A DNA stretch of 47,060 nt from Caldisalinibacter kiritimatiensis (GCF_000387765.1 NZ_ARZA01000196.1:1-47060), one strand, 5' to 3'. Counted from the stretch's first letter, positions 15,500-25,150 are shown. The notes: generated by a model from the sequence alone, not told the origin. Numbers and translations: made by a program.

Positions 15500-18400
15500 A
15501 TGGGTGATAAAATAGTTTATTTTGGACCTATCAATAATAACCATAAAGAAACATTAATACATAAAGCTAAAGAATATCTTAAACAAAATAAAGGGGATAA
15601 ATTCTATTATATATTACCGACGGGTAACTTAATGATGAGATTAAGAGAACAACTATTAGAAAATTTAAAAGGTGCTTTTGACCTACAAGTTATCACCTTT
15701 GACGATATAGTAAAATCCCTTTTATCAAAGGAGTTATATACAAAAATTGACGATGCCACTAAAGAAACTATTATTTCTAACATAGCTATTGAATTATATG
15801 AAAGCGGTAAAATAAATTATTATAAGGATTTAATAGATATAGAAGGATTTATTAGCTCAGTAAGTTATATTATAGGAGAGATTAAGAGGTCGTTGATTAC
15901 ACCAGAGGAGTTTAATAGTAAAATTTCTAAAGAGCCTAAATATACAGAGATAGGTCTTATATATAGTGAGTATCAAAGGTTTCTAAAGGATAATAACCTT
16001 ATTGATAAACAAGAGAGTTTCATAAAGGCACTAGAGAGTTTAAATAAAGACCAAAGTTTTTTTGACAGTTTAGATTGTATAATGATTGATGAATTTTTTG
16101 ACTTTAGACCCCACGAGTTACAGATAATAAAAGAGATGACTAAAAGTGATATAGATATTTACATAAATATTCCGTATAAAACGAATAACAAAAAAACTAC
16201 GGTAAACAATACATTAGAGATTTTACAGGACATGAGCTTTGAAATACAGGAGATAAAGCAAAAAAGTGATAAAAATATATTTGAAAAAATAGGAGAAGAT
16301 ATATTTAATGTAAATCATCCTGTATATGAAAAAAGTGAAAAGCTTAAGTTAATAAAAGCTCCTAATAGATATTTAGAAGTTAAAAAGGTATGTGAAGAAA
16401 TAAAGCGATTGACTAATAAAGGTTTAGAATTAAACGAAATAGGCATAGTAGTAGGTAATGTTGATAACTATAAAGACGTTCTAATTAAGACATTAAATGA
16501 AGAAAGAATACCATCCACATTAAAAGAAGAACTTAAATTAATAGATATACCACTTACTAAAGAAATAATTAATCTAATAGAGCTTAAACTAAATAACTTT
16601 GATAAAGATTCTGTTATAAAGGTTATTAAATCAGGCTATCTGGACATTTGTGATGGACATAATAGAGATAAGTTTGAATATTTGCTTCATACTTTAAAAA
16701 TAAAGAATGTAAATAAAGAATTTAAAAGCATCATTAACAATGAAATGAAGAAATTAAGATATTTAATAAAAAACAATGAAGAAAAAAGGGAATTGTATGA
16801 AGAAAGACTTGAGAACTTTTCAAATCTAAATTTCATTATTCAAACTTTAATAGATGAAACTAAAAAAATTCCGACAAAAGCTCCAGCTGAAGAAATTGTA
16901 GATACTTTATTAAACGTTATAAATGAATATAACATAAAGGAGAAAATAAAGAGCGTATATAAACATAGTAACAATTATTCATTACTTCATAGAGACCTAA
17001 TGGCATTATCAAAACTAAAGGAGATGCTAAATAAAGCAATTACAATATCACAGCTTGCATATAAAAACGAAATCACTTTAAAAGAAATTCGTGATATATT
17101 AATAAGATTATTAAAAGACGAAACTATAACGATAACTATGGGGAATAAAAAAGGAGTTAATATATTAACTCCGGCTACTGTAAGAGGACTAAGCTTTTCT
17201 ACAATTTTTATAATGGGACTAGTACAAGGAGAATACCCGTGTGTAAATGAAAATAACTGGTTCTTTAAAGAAGATGATTACGACATGTTTAAAGACATAG
17301 GAATAGATATAAAGAAATACAGTCAAAAGTTAGATTTACAATCCTTACTTTTTACAGTTAGTATAACTAGACCTAAGGACATGCTTATATTAAGCTATCC
17401 AGAGTCTAATGGAGGAGAAAATGTAAGCATACCTTCTATGTTTTTAGACGAGCTTTTAAACCTATTTAAAGGTGAAGAGATTGAAGATAAGATAAACTAT
17501 ATAACATTAGATATGGATTATCTACTTAAAGAAAAACTTGAAGATGTAACATATGATAGAGAGCTAATAAGACATTTACTTTATCACCATTACTTAGGAA
17601 ACGATGTATCAGAGTATTTAAAAATGTTAAATGGATTACATCCTGATGATATTAAAGAAATCATGACTAAATTAGAAGGTGAAATCAAGCGAAATGAGAT
17701 GGACTTTAATGAATATGATGGAGTTTTAACGGATGATAGAATAATTGAAGATATTCAAAATCAATTTAAAGATATGAAATTCAGTATAACTCATTTAGAG
17801 ACCTATGGTAAATGTCCATTTAGATTTTTATATGAGCACGTATTAAATGTTGAGGGAATAGATAAGGATATAGAGGAGTTTTCATCATTAGATAAAGGGA
17901 ATGTGTATCACGAAATATTAGCAATCTATTATAAAAATCATTTAGATGATTTTAGAAGGTGTATATTAGATGGTGAAGAGTTTGATGTACAAAGTACTAG
18001 AAACGAAATAATAAAAATTACAGAAAAGACTTTAGCAAACATAGGCATAACTAGCTTTAATAACCTTTGGAGATTAAGAATTGAACACATAACTGATACA
18101 GTAATTAACTTAGTAGAATTAGACCTCGAAAGGCTTAATAAGTACAAAGGTAATTTACTTCCCTATGAATTTGAGGTTAAGTTTGGATATGAGAAGGAGT
18201 TTGTAATATCGGTAGGAGCGAGAGATATAAAATTACTGGGTAAGATAGATAGAATAGATAATTTAGACGGTGATGACTCATATGTAGTATATGATTATAA
18301 AAGCTCTTCCTATGGAGTTAAAAAGATTAAAGATATTAATGGAGGTACTTCTTTCCAACTTCCAGTGTATATTATGTCTCAATTAGATAAGGACAGGGAA

Positions 18401-18697
18401 GTTATGGCAGGGGGATATATAATTATAAAAGATGGAGAGTCTTCTATAGAAATAATAAAGGATAGTAAAAAGTCACTTGTAAACAAAAGAAGGGGAAAAG
18501 GTATATTAAAGGAAGAAGAATGGGACAAGTTATTAGAAGAAGTAAAGAACAGAATAGGAGATTATATAGAAAGAATATATAGAGGGGACTTTAGATTAGC
18601 TCCTTTAGAATGTGATGAATACTGTAAACTTAGCAGCTTATGTAGATATAATAAAGAGCGAATTAACAGAAAGGGTGATAGCTATGAATTTAACTGA
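15500..18697 (+). CDS. addB: AddAB helicase-nuclease, subunit AddB
   Basis: AddB is the second nuclease subunit of the AddAB complex, which processes double-strand breaks for RecA-dependent repair. The 1065 residues are near the usual 1100-1160. Seen: a degenerate N-terminal nucleotide site (LPTGNLMMRLREQLL), typical of AddB's inactive helicase half; a C-terminal nuclease motif YVVYDYKSS (about 928-936); and four cysteines in the iron-sulfur pattern, one in GKCPFRFLYEHV (about 770) and three in ECDEYCKLSSLC (about 1036-1048). ATG 15500 follows aaagggagtgg; the TTG at 15476 is weaker. It overlaps addA by 14 bases. The Chi-like sequence is unknown here. Confidence 0.95.
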   Translation: MGDKIVYFGPINNNHKETLIHKAKEYLKQNKGDKFYYILPTGNLMMRLREQLLENLKGAFDLQVITFDDIVKSLLSKELYTKIDDATKETIISNIAIELYESGKINYYKDLIDIEGFISSVSYIIGEIKRSLITPEEFNSKISKEPKYTEIGLIYSEYQRFLKDNNLIDKQESFIKALESLNKDQSFFDSLDCIMIDEFFDFRPHELQIIKEMTKSDIDIYINIPYKTNNKKTTVNNTLEILQDMSFEIQEIKQKSDKNIFEKIGEDIFNVNHPVYEKSEKLKLIKAPNRYLEVKKVCEEIKRLTNKGLELNEIGIVVGNVDNYKDVLIKTLNEERIPSTLKEELKLIDIPLTKEIINLIELKLNNFDKDSVIKVIKSGYLDICDGHNRDKFEYLLHTLKIKNVNKEFKSIINNEMKKLRYLIKNNEEKRELYEERLENFSNLNFIIQTLIDETKKIPTKAPAEEIVDTLLNVINEYNIKEKIKSVYKHSNNYSLLHRDLMALSKLKEMLNKAITISQLAYKNEITLKEIRDILIRLLKDETITITMGNKKGVNILTPATVRGLSFSTIFIMGLVQGEYPCVNENNWFFKEDDYDMFKDIGIDIKKYSQKLDLQSLLFTVSITRPKDMLILSYPESNGGENVSIPSMFLDELLNLFKGEEIEDKINYITLDMDYLLKEKLEDVTYDRELIRHLLYHHYLGNDVSEYLKMLNGLHPDDIKEIMTKLEGEIKRNEMDFNEYDGVLTDDRIIEDIQNQFKDMKFSITHLETYGKCPFRFLYEHVLNVEGIDKDIEEFSSLDKGNVYHEILAIYYKNHLDDFRRCILDGEEFDVQSTRNEIIKITEKTLANIGITSFNNLWRLRIEHITDTVINLVELDLERLNKYKGNLLPYEFEVKFGYEKEFVISVGARDIKLLGKIDRIDNLDGDDSYVVYDYKSSSYGVKKIKDINGGTSFQLPVYIMSQLDKDREVMAGGYIIIKDGESSIEIIKDSKKSLVNKRRGKGILKEEEWDKLLEEVKNRIGDYIERIYRGDFRLAPLECDEYCKLSSLCRYNKERINRKGDSYEFN

Positions 18698-21600
18698 TAG
18701 CCAACGAAAAGCAGTCGAAACCATAGATAAAAACGTAGCTGTAAATGCAGGGGCAGGTTCAGGAAAAACTAGGGTACTAGTAGAAAGGTATATATACATA
18801 TTGGAAAATGGAGTATTAGAAAAAGATAAAGAAATAGAGTCTATATTAGCTATTACCTTTACAAATAAAGCTGCAGCAGAAATGAAGGAAAGAGTAAGAA
18901 AATCTGTATCTGAAAAAATTGTAGAGGATAAAAAGTGGAAGAGAATATATATGGACATAGATAGGGCACAGATATCTACTATCCATAGTTTTTGTTCAAA
19001 AATACTTAGGGAAAATCCGATAGAAAGTAAATTAACTCCTGGTTTTTCAGTTTTAGAAGATTATGAAGCTGATAACATATTAAAGGAGATAATAGAAACA
19101 TATATAAACGAAGGACTAGAAAAAGACCATGATATGTTTAAGTTTTTTAGATATTTTACAGCCGACTCATTAGATAAATCTAATAATAGTATAATTGACA
19201 ACATAAAAAATCTTTACAATAAAATAAGAAGTACAGGATTTTCATTTATAGAAGTAAAAAATATAACATTAAACACAATAGATAATTTAGAGGTAGATAT
19301 TAGCTTAATAGAAGACATAAAACAGAAATTTATATATCTAATGTCAAAGGCAAGGAAGAATTCTAAATTTGCAAAACTAGAAAAGGATAATATATGGATA
19401 CAATTTAAGGATGAACATGTTACAGAGATTGATAATATAGTAATCGATACATTAAAGTATTTATCACAGAATATCGGCAAAATGAAGAATGAAGAGGAAA
19501 CTATTAAAGAATTAAAAAGGTCAATATCAGAGATTGTAAAAATAGAAGAAAAGAATAAAAGGCATATATATGAAAAGCTTTTAGATATACTCATAGATAT
19601 AGATACAAGATACAGTGAAGAAAAGAGAAGAAGAGGGGTACTGGATTATGAAGATTTACAGCTTAGAGTACTTAAGCTTTTAGATAATAATGAAATAAGA
19701 AAAAAATACCAGAAAAAATTTAGATATATAATGGTAGATGAGTTTCAAGATACTAATGAGCTTCAGAAAAAGATAATATATAAACTATGTAGTGAAAACT
19801 CAAAGCTAGATAGGCAAAACCTTTTTGTAGTTGGAGACCCTAAACAGTCTATATATAGGTTTAGAGGAGCCGATGTTGAAGTTTTCTATGACGTAATGAA
19901 TGACATTAATGAAGTATCAAATATAGAGCCTATAACATTGGAAGACAATTTCAGAACTGTAGACAGTGTAATGGGCTTTATAAACAGTATATTTGAGCGT
20001 GTAATGGGTGATGCATACGATAAATTAAGACCTAATAAAGAATCATCAAATAAAGTAGATGTAGAAGTATTAGAATGTGAAGATTTACAGATACCAGAAG
20101 AAGAAAATAAAGCTGAATATGTAAAAAAATATGAAAGTGAGCTTATTGCTAAGAGAATAAAGAAATTAGTAGAAAAGGATGGATATCGATATAGAGATAT
20201 AGCTTTGCTTTTCAGGTCAACAACTGATAATAGCATATATGAAGAGGCATTAAAACAATACGGAATACCCTTTTATAATATAGGTAGTGGTGGGTTTTTT
20301 AAAAGACAGGAGATAATTGACATTATTAATGCATTAAAGGCTATAAACAATAGATTTGATACTCTATCTGTTGTAGCAACCCTTAGAAGCCCTATGTTTG
20401 GACTTTCTGATAATACATTGTATTGGATATTAAGAGATACCACATCGGATATATTAGAAAGACTAAATGAAGATATCCATAATATATCTAAAGAGGAAAG
20501 AGAAAAGGTCAAAAAAGCATATGAGATTTTAACTAGACTTAATAATATAAAATCCTTTGTAAAGGTATATGACTTGATAAATGAATTAATAGAAAAAACG
20601 TACTATATAGAAACTTGTATGCTTAAGTTTGGGAATAAGCAGACTATGGCCAATATTGTAAAGTTTACAGAAATGGCAAGAGAATTTAGCCAAAGGAATA
20701 ATAGTGACTTACAAGGCTTTTTAGACTATATAGATAATAAAATAAAAAATGATATAGATGAAGGACAAGCTCAAGTTGAATCAGAAGAAGGTAATACAGT
20801 TAAGATTATGACTATTCATAAGTCAAAGGGGCTACAGTTTAAGGTGGTTATTGTTCCTCAATTATCTAAACAATTTAACTTTTCGTATCCTAATATTTTG
20901 TTTGATAAAAAGAAAGGGATAGGTATAAAGCACCCAAATAAACTAGGAAAGCCAGACAAAGAAACCTCTCATTTATATAAAGATATTTTAGAAGCTCATA
21001 AAGAAAAGGATATGGAAGAAAACAAGAGAATACTTTATGTAGCGATGACAAGAGCTGAAGAAAAACTTATAATAGGAAATCAAAGCACTGAAAGATTAAG
21101 AGAAAGCTTTAAAAAATTAATTCAGGAACACCTTGAATATGGAGAGTTTGAAAGAATAAATAATATAGAGGTAGAAAAGGGAGAATTTAAGCAAATAGTA
21201 GGAATTGATATTGACGAAGAGAAACCCTTTGATAAAAATATAGTTCCTCTATTAAAGACTTATAATGAATTTAACAGTAAAAGCTTCAATAGATTTACTG
21301 TTACTCAGTATATGACATTTAATGAGTGTCAAAGGAAGTTTTATATGACTTATTATAAGGGTTTACCTTCAGACGAATCATTTATTGATAGTGAATACGA
21401 CACTTATAATGTATTAATAGACCCAGCAATTAAAGGTCAAATAGTTCATAAAATATGTGAAACATATAGTACCGGTATGGACGTTAAAGAACTGACTAAA
21501 AATGTAGTTAAAGCCTATAATATTGAACCAAGCAACGAAATTCTAGACCATTTAAGACTGTATGTAGATAATTATATTAAACATTATCGAGACGATTATG

Positions 21601-22007
21601 ACCATATTTTCAACGAAAAAGAGTTCTATTATAGGATAAAAGACAAGTATATTTATGGTATAATAGATAGAGTAAATATAAAGGGAAATACTGCTGAAAT
21701 TATCGACTTTAAGACTAACAGATATAATAACAAGCAAGATATCGTAAACAAATATGCCTCACAAATCCAATTATATACCAGTGCATTTAAGGATATTTAC
21801 GACATAGAAGTAAAAAGAGCAGGACTTATGATGTTAGAAACAGGAGAATTTATAGAGATAGATATAGATAAGCAAAGTTTAGATAATAATAAAAAGGCTT
21901 TACAGGAGTTTATACAGTTTGTAAATGACAATAAGGAGATAAGTATGTATAAAAAGGGAAATGCAGGTTGTAAGTATTGTAGGTTTAATGGATTGTGTAC
22001 TGATTAG
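18684..22007 (+). CDS. addA: AddAB helicase-nuclease, subunit AddA
   Basis: AddA is the UvrD-like 3'-5' helicase and nuclease subunit. In its 1107 residues I see Walker A NAGAGSGKT (21-29), motif II VDEFQDTNE (about 350), motif III GDPKQSIYRFRGAD (about 384-397), motif V TIHKSKGLQF (about 712), motif VI LYVAMTRAEEKL (about 785-796) and the RecB-type nuclease IIDFKTNRY (about 1005). It ends with CKYCRFNGLC. It is slightly shorter than the common 1200 residues, but all motifs are present. ATG 18684 has aaagggtg before it and gives the canonical N terminus; it lies inside the end of addB, so the two are coupled. Confidence 0.95.
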   Translation: MNLTDSQRKAVETIDKNVAVNAGAGSGKTRVLVERYIYILENGVLEKDKEIESILAITFTNKAAAEMKERVRKSVSEKIVEDKKWKRIYMDIDRAQISTIHSFCSKILRENPIESKLTPGFSVLEDYEADNILKEIIETYINEGLEKDHDMFKFFRYFTADSLDKSNNSIIDNIKNLYNKIRSTGFSFIEVKNITLNTIDNLEVDISLIEDIKQKFIYLMSKARKNSKFAKLEKDNIWIQFKDEHVTEIDNIVIDTLKYLSQNIGKMKNEEETIKELKRSISEIVKIEEKNKRHIYEKLLDILIDIDTRYSEEKRRRGVLDYEDLQLRVLKLLDNNEIRKKYQKKFRYIMVDEFQDTNELQKKIIYKLCSENSKLDRQNLFVVGDPKQSIYRFRGADVEVFYDVMNDINEVSNIEPITLEDNFRTVDSVMGFINSIFERVMGDAYDKLRPNKESSNKVDVEVLECEDLQIPEEENKAEYVKKYESELIAKRIKKLVEKDGYRYRDIALLFRSTTDNSIYEEALKQYGIPFYNIGSGGFFKRQEIIDIINALKAINNRFDTLSVVATLRSPMFGLSDNTLYWILRDTTSDILERLNEDIHNISKEEREKVKKAYEILTRLNNIKSFVKVYDLINELIEKTYYIETCMLKFGNKQTMANIVKFTEMAREFSQRNNSDLQGFLDYIDNKIKNDIDEGQAQVESEEGNTVKIMTIHKSKGLQFKVVIVPQLSKQFNFSYPNILFDKKKGIGIKHPNKLGKPDKETSHLYKDILEAHKEKDMEENKRILYVAMTRAEEKLIIGNQSTERLRESFKKLIQEHLEYGEFERINNIEVEKGEFKQIVGIDIDEEKPFDKNIVPLLKTYNEFNSKSFNRFTVTQYMTFNECQRKFYMTYYKGLPSDESFIDSEYDTYNVLIDPAIKGQIVHKICETYSTGMDVKELTKNVVKAYNIEPSNEILDHLRLYVDNYIKHYRDDYDHIFNEKEFYYRIKDKYIYGIIDRVNIKGNTAEIIDFKTNRYNNKQDIVNKYASQIQLYTSAFKDIYDIEVKRAGLMMLETGEFIEIDIDKQSLDNNKKALQEFIQFVNDNKEISMYKKGNAGCKYCRFNGLCTD

Positions 22008-22070
22008 TATAATTATATAATTAAATCATATATTATTTATGAAGGGAAAAGAGGTTTTTATAACACATGC

Positions 22071-22101
22071 TTAGTTGAGGGACTTTTATATCCTCAACTA
22101 A
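22071..22101. repeat. 10-bp perfect inverted repeat upstream of the HTH-TPR gene
   Basis: ttagttgagg / cctcaactaa around an 11-base loop, 83 bases before the regulator gene. An A run, not a T run, follows on the plus strand, so terminator use is doubtful; operator use is possible. Confidence 0.45.
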
Positions 22102-22183
22102 AAAATCGGATTGTAATTTCAGAATATTTATAATATATAGTATAATTACAAAAAAGCAACATTTATCAGATGGGGGAGTTAAG

Positions 22184-22951
22184 ATGAAAGATTTACAGAT
22201 ATTAAGTCCAGGAAAAAGACTAAAAAAAGTGAGGAAGATGTTGAAGGTTAAACAGGATGAATTAGCAGGGGATATGTTTTGTAAAAATTACATTTCAATG
22301 TTTGAAAATGATAGAAGAAAGATAAATGCTATAAATGCCACGTATTTAGCTAATAAAGTAAATGAAATAGCTAAAGAAAAAAGAATTGATTTACAGGTAT
22401 CAGCATCTTACTTTTTAAAAAGCTCAAAGGATATAGCACAGGATAAGTGTGAGAAATGGATAGAGCAAGTATCTAATAATTATAAGCTTAGCAATTATAA
22501 AATAAATCTTAACTTATATAAGACTATGTATTTGGCTGAAAAATTTGGATTAGAAGAATACATAGGGGATGCACTATATTTAAAAGGTATAAATTCGATA
22601 AATGCTCAAAGATATACATGTGCTATTCCTCAATTTTTAGAGGCTATAGTATATTTTTCTAAATATAATAAAAATAAAAAAATAACAGATACGTATAAAA
22701 ACATAGCAATAGCATTTTATGAGCAGAAACAAATACATCAGGCTTTATCTGTTTTAAATTTAGCAGAGGGAACAGCACAGAAAATTGAAGAAGATTGCTA
22801 TGATATCTTGAAAGATATAAGGTATTACAAAGGATTATGCTATTTTGCATTAGGAAACCTTGAAAAATCTAAAGCAATAATAGATGATGTAGAAGACAAG
22901 GATGAACAAGTGTTAGATTTGGAAAATAAAATAACAGATAGGATAGTATAA
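22184..22951 (+). CDS. XRE-type HTH regulator with TPR-like repeats
   Basis: The 255-residue protein has an N-terminal XRE helix-turn-helix (about residues 10-65: GKRLKKVRKMLKVKQDELAG, then NYISMFENDRR), an alpha-helical linker, and TPR-like helix pairs over about 100-250 (AIPQFLEAIVYFSKY; YYKGLCYFALGNLEKSKAII). The plan matches the RRNPP class of peptide-sensing regulators (Rgg, PlcR, PrgX), but no small signal-peptide gene is obvious beside it. ATG 22184 follows tgggggagtt. It stands alone with its own terminator. Confidence 0.85.
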   Translation: MKDLQILSPGKRLKKVRKMLKVKQDELAGDMFCKNYISMFENDRRKINAINATYLANKVNEIAKEKRIDLQVSASYFLKSSKDIAQDKCEKWIEQVSNNYKLSNYKINLNLYKTMYLAEKFGLEEYIGDALYLKGINSINAQRYTCAIPQFLEAIVYFSKYNKNKKITDTYKNIAIAFYEQKQIHQALSVLNLAEGTAQKIEEDCYDILKDIRYYKGLCYFALGNLEKSKAIIDDVEDKDEQVLDLENKITDRIV

Positions 22952-22977
22952 AAGGTGGCTACTTGCCACCTTTTTTT
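22951..22977 (+). terminator. Intrinsic terminator after the HTH-TPR gene
   Basis: Stem aaaggtggc / gccaccttt, loop tactt, then T run. It begins on the last base of the stop codon. Confidence 0.9.
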
Positions 22978-23082
22978 CAAAAAATTAAATTTGCTGTATA
23001 TCCTGTTTTGCAGGGTAAGGGAAATAATGATATACCCACAAGGACTAAAGACTAAGGAGTCTGTAAAAAAGCTACTAACTAA

Positions 23083-23108
23083 AAGAACAGCTTTAGCTGT
23101 TTTTTTTA
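23083..23108. terminator. Bidirectional terminator overlapping the PII-like gene stop
   Basis: aacagct tt agctgtt with T runs on both strands. The minus-strand TAA (23093-23095) of the PII-like gene lies inside the stem. Confidence 0.7.
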
Positions 23109-23449
23109 TTATCAACTTTTGAGCCGTAACATTCTAGTACAGGTAAAACAAACATAAATCCTACACCAGGTTCATTAAAATAATCTAGTTCTTCATTTAT
23201 TCTATCTATTACTTTTTTTAGCTTATCCTCTTCTCTTATTACACTAATTATCGTTTTATTATAGGGCTTGTCCCCTTCTATTAATCTTCTAAGTCCTGCA
23301 ACAATAGGAACATCAACATTGTGCTCAAGAAGAACCTTTCCCATACCTCTACTGTCAAATGTAGTAGCTCCTACACCTGCTTCATAAAATATTTCCTTTA
23401 TATCATCGAGTTTATAGATATCGTTAAGTATTAAGAACAATGCATACAT
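23093..23449 (-). CDS. PII-like (GlnB superfamily) small protein
   Basis: The 118-residue product has the ferredoxin-like PII fold pattern: strand MYALFLILND, a helix with KLDDIKEIFYEAGV, the glycine-rich GATTFDSRGMGKVLL where a T-loop would start, KTIISVIREEDKLKKVIDRI (strand-helix), and GVGFMFVLPV near the end. It lacks the canonical T-loop tyrosine motif of GlnB/GlnK, so it is a divergent PII-like protein and not a classical nitrogen sensor. Ligand unknown. It starts at ATG with agaggggggaaaa before it (minus strand). No ammonium or carbon-uptake gene lies beside it. Confidence 0.75.
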   Translation of the reverse strand: MYALFLILNDIYKLDDIKEIFYEAGVGATTFDSRGMGKVLLEHNVDVPIVAGLRRLIEGDKPYNKTIISVIREEDKLKKVIDRINEELDYFNEPGVGFMFVLPVLECYGSKVDNKKNS

Positions 23450-23695
23450 TAAATTTTCCCCCCTCTAAGTAAAGTGAAATATTCCTTAGCTTTTATTATA
23501 GCATGTTTTGTTTTTTTAGAAAGTGTATTTATTAAATATTTTGAAAATTTAAGAATTGGTTTACATTCCTAGATTAGAACTTAAGGATGATGGATTATAG
23601 ATTATGGTTAATTGATAATTGTGGTATTAAAGGACATGTATTATAATGGAAATAAAGTTAACTATTTTGGTATGATTAAAAGGTGGGACGAAGGT

Positions 23696-23965
23696 ATGGA
23701 GTTTATTGAGGTATCATCAATAGTGATAATAGTATTAGGATGTATAATGGTGTTAGGGCAGATAATGATAACAATAGCTACACAGGCAAGAATAGAATGG
23801 AAACTTATTAGACTTGTAGTAGCTGTGTTTATGGGATTGTCTGTTTGGGCAGTTTATAGATTTTTAAATAGATATCCCGATATAAACGTATATGATATAT
23901 TAATATTAGTTTTCAATGTGGGATTATTTTTAGTAGGACATGCTGCTACGAAAAAAGTTAAGTGA
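23696..23965 (+). CDS. Small three-helix membrane protein
   Basis: The 89-residue product has three hydrophobic helices (about 7-29, 37-56, 66-84) and a short basic C terminus (ATKKVK). ATG 23696 was chosen over 23612 because it follows ggtgggacgaaggt and removes a polar, non-family-like extension. I do not recognise a family. Its last 27 codons and the following 41 bases recur at 29994-30116, immediately before the Wadjet operon, so this gene marks one edge of a duplicated locus. Confidence 0.65.
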   Translation: MEFIEVSSIVIIVLGCIMVLGQIMITIATQARIEWKLIRLVVAVFMGLSVWAVYRFLNRYPDINVYDILILVFNVGLFLVGHAATKKVK

Positions 23966-24006
23966 CAGGGAGACGTTTCGTTTGTCAGGTAAATATGAAC
24001 AAATTA
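23901..24006 (+). repeat. 106-bp direct repeat, copy 1
   Basis: Ungapped match to 30011-30116 with three mismatches (103/106); weaker similarity reaches about 15 bases further upstream. It covers the end of the small membrane gene plus a tgacaggnngacgtttcgtt segment ending in tgtcaggt. Confidence 0.95.
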
Positions 24007-24170
24007 CAATGGATATAAGCAAAGTATCGAAGGTATAAATGAATTGAAAGAAAAGGTGGATAAATTAAACGATAAAGTTGGAATCAAGAGATAAAATTAC
24101 AAGTATTAAAGTCAGTGAAATAATTTAAAGGTCAAGCTTTTATATTTTTATAAAGCTTGACCTTATTTTT
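24004..24170 (+). pseudogene. Truncated copy of the coiled-coil gene and its terminator
   Basis: This stretch is a copy, about nine positions in ten, of 38209-38375: the last 40 codons of the coiled-coil protein gene plus its terminator. It starts in mid-gene, joined directly to the 106-bp repeat. A one-base deletion relative to the intact copy changes the frame, and it stops early at about the residues GIKR. Terminator stem aaggtcaagctttata / tataaagcttgacctt at 24128-24164 is still intact and followed by ATTTTT. It is dead as a gene but informative as a scar. Confidence 0.88.
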
Positions 24171-24471
24171 ATAACACATATTTATGCTTTTTTGAAACTT
24201 TATTATATACATTAATAAAAATATACCTTAGAAACGGATACTAATATTTACAAAATAGGAAACTAGAACTATGCATACAAATACATGATACTATTTACAT
24301 ATATAAACAACAACGGTATAATGAAAACAAATAAAGTGAAAATAGACATGACAATAATCACTTTTAGCATAATATAAAAATTTGCAATATATGAAATGTA
24401 GCAAAAATACATATTTAATGGTGAAAATTTTAATAATTATTATATTTATTCTACTGAAAGGGGGTGAAAAC
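24171..24471 (+). other. Non-coding leader of the secreted-protein cassette
   Basis: 300 bases of very AT-rich DNA with no credible frame. It carries the promoter at 24294-24322 and ends in the strong ribosome site of a 22-codon frame. I see no other structure in it. Confidence 0.5.
24294..24322 (+). promoter_or_regulatory. Promoter of the secreted-protein cassette
   Basis: TTTACA (24294-24299), 17-base spacer, TATAAT (24317-24322). It gives a long leader (about 330 bases) before the secreted-protein start. Confidence 0.6.
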
Positions 24472-24540
24472 ATGGTATATGCGAGGCCACCAAACAGAAA
24501 AAAACTACACAATCAAACAAATGCCGTCAAGCATGTTTGA
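24472..24540 (+). CDS. Possible 22-residue leader peptide
   Basis: ATG 24472 follows an excellent gaaagggggtgaaaac site and encodes MVYARPPNRKKLHNQTNAVK plus two residues before TGA. One frame over, the following codons read LIDLFNLLESTLNNYA and then stop, an amphipathic helix. The pair may therefore be one frameshifted small gene of about 38 residues. A signal, regulator or leader role are all possible; nothing proves translation. Confidence 0.4.
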   Translation: MVYARPPNRKKLHNQTNAVKHV

Positions 24541-24656
24541 TAGACTTATTTAACTTATTAGAATCGACACTTAATAATTATGCATAAAACTAAATATATG
24601 GATGTCAAAAGCACTATAAGCTTTTGATACTACAAAAATTACAGGGAGGAATTTTG

Positions 24657-25130
24657 ATGAAAAAAATATTAACAATAGGTTTAACATTGTTGATTTGTAT
24701 TTCAACGTTTGGACAAGCTAGTTTTGCAACTTCAGATACAAGAACAGATGATATACCACAATTAAATGGTACCATAAGATCAGATGTATGGATTCAAACT
24801 ATTGCAGATCCAGATGGAACTGGAGAATTTCAAGTTACTGCGGATTATGATAGTTCTACCTATCCAAGTCCATCTTGGATAAAAACAGAATGGGATTTTT
24901 ATGTTATAGGTATATCTGCTTCAATTGACTTTAAACCTGGTTCTGGTTCAATTGAGGGTTCTGGTTATACATCAACTAGTGGTGGATACTGGAAAAATTC
25001 TAATGGAGCTTCAATGGCTTGGTATAGAGGAAGAGTTGGAGCTAATGGGTTAACTATATATGTTGGTTGTGAAAACACAGCATCAGGTTATGCTGCAGGG
25101 GTACCATTCTCAACTACTGCAAGAGTATAG
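24657..25130 (+). CDS. Secreted small beta-rich protein, possible bacteriocin or toxin
   Basis: The 157-residue precursor has a Sec signal peptide (MKKILTIGLTLLICIS, cleavage likely after ASFA near residue 24). The mature part of about 130 residues is Ser/Gly/Thr-rich and beta-like (SIEGSGYTSTSGGYWKNSNG; ANGLTIYVGCENTASGYAAG), with one cysteine. It is not a lactococcin 972 type sequence that I recognise. It is separated by a 17-bp hairpin from genes for an anchored protein, ABC ATPase, permease and lipoprotein, the layout of bacteriocin-plus-immunity clusters. Start ATG 24657 follows acagggaggaatttt. Secretion is well supported; activity is inference from context. Confidence 0.75.
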   Translation: MKKILTIGLTLLICISTFGQASFATSDTRTDDIPQLNGTIRSDVWIQTIADPDGTGEFQVTADYDSSTYPSPSWIKTEWDFYVIGISASIDFKPGSGSIEGSGYTSTSGGYWKNSNGASMAWYRGRVGANGLTIYVGCENTASGYAAGVPFSTTARV

Positions 25131-25150
25131 TATAAACTGTAAATATTAAA

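Noticed and set aside
22071-22101. Terminator of addBA
   Set aside because: The perfect 10-bp stem is followed by A residues, not T, on the plus strand, so I listed it only as an inverted repeat.
24657-25130. Lactococcin 972 family bacteriocin
   Set aside because: The neighbourhood is similar, but the mature protein is longer and I cannot see the family's conserved pattern. I left it as a secreted protein of unknown type.
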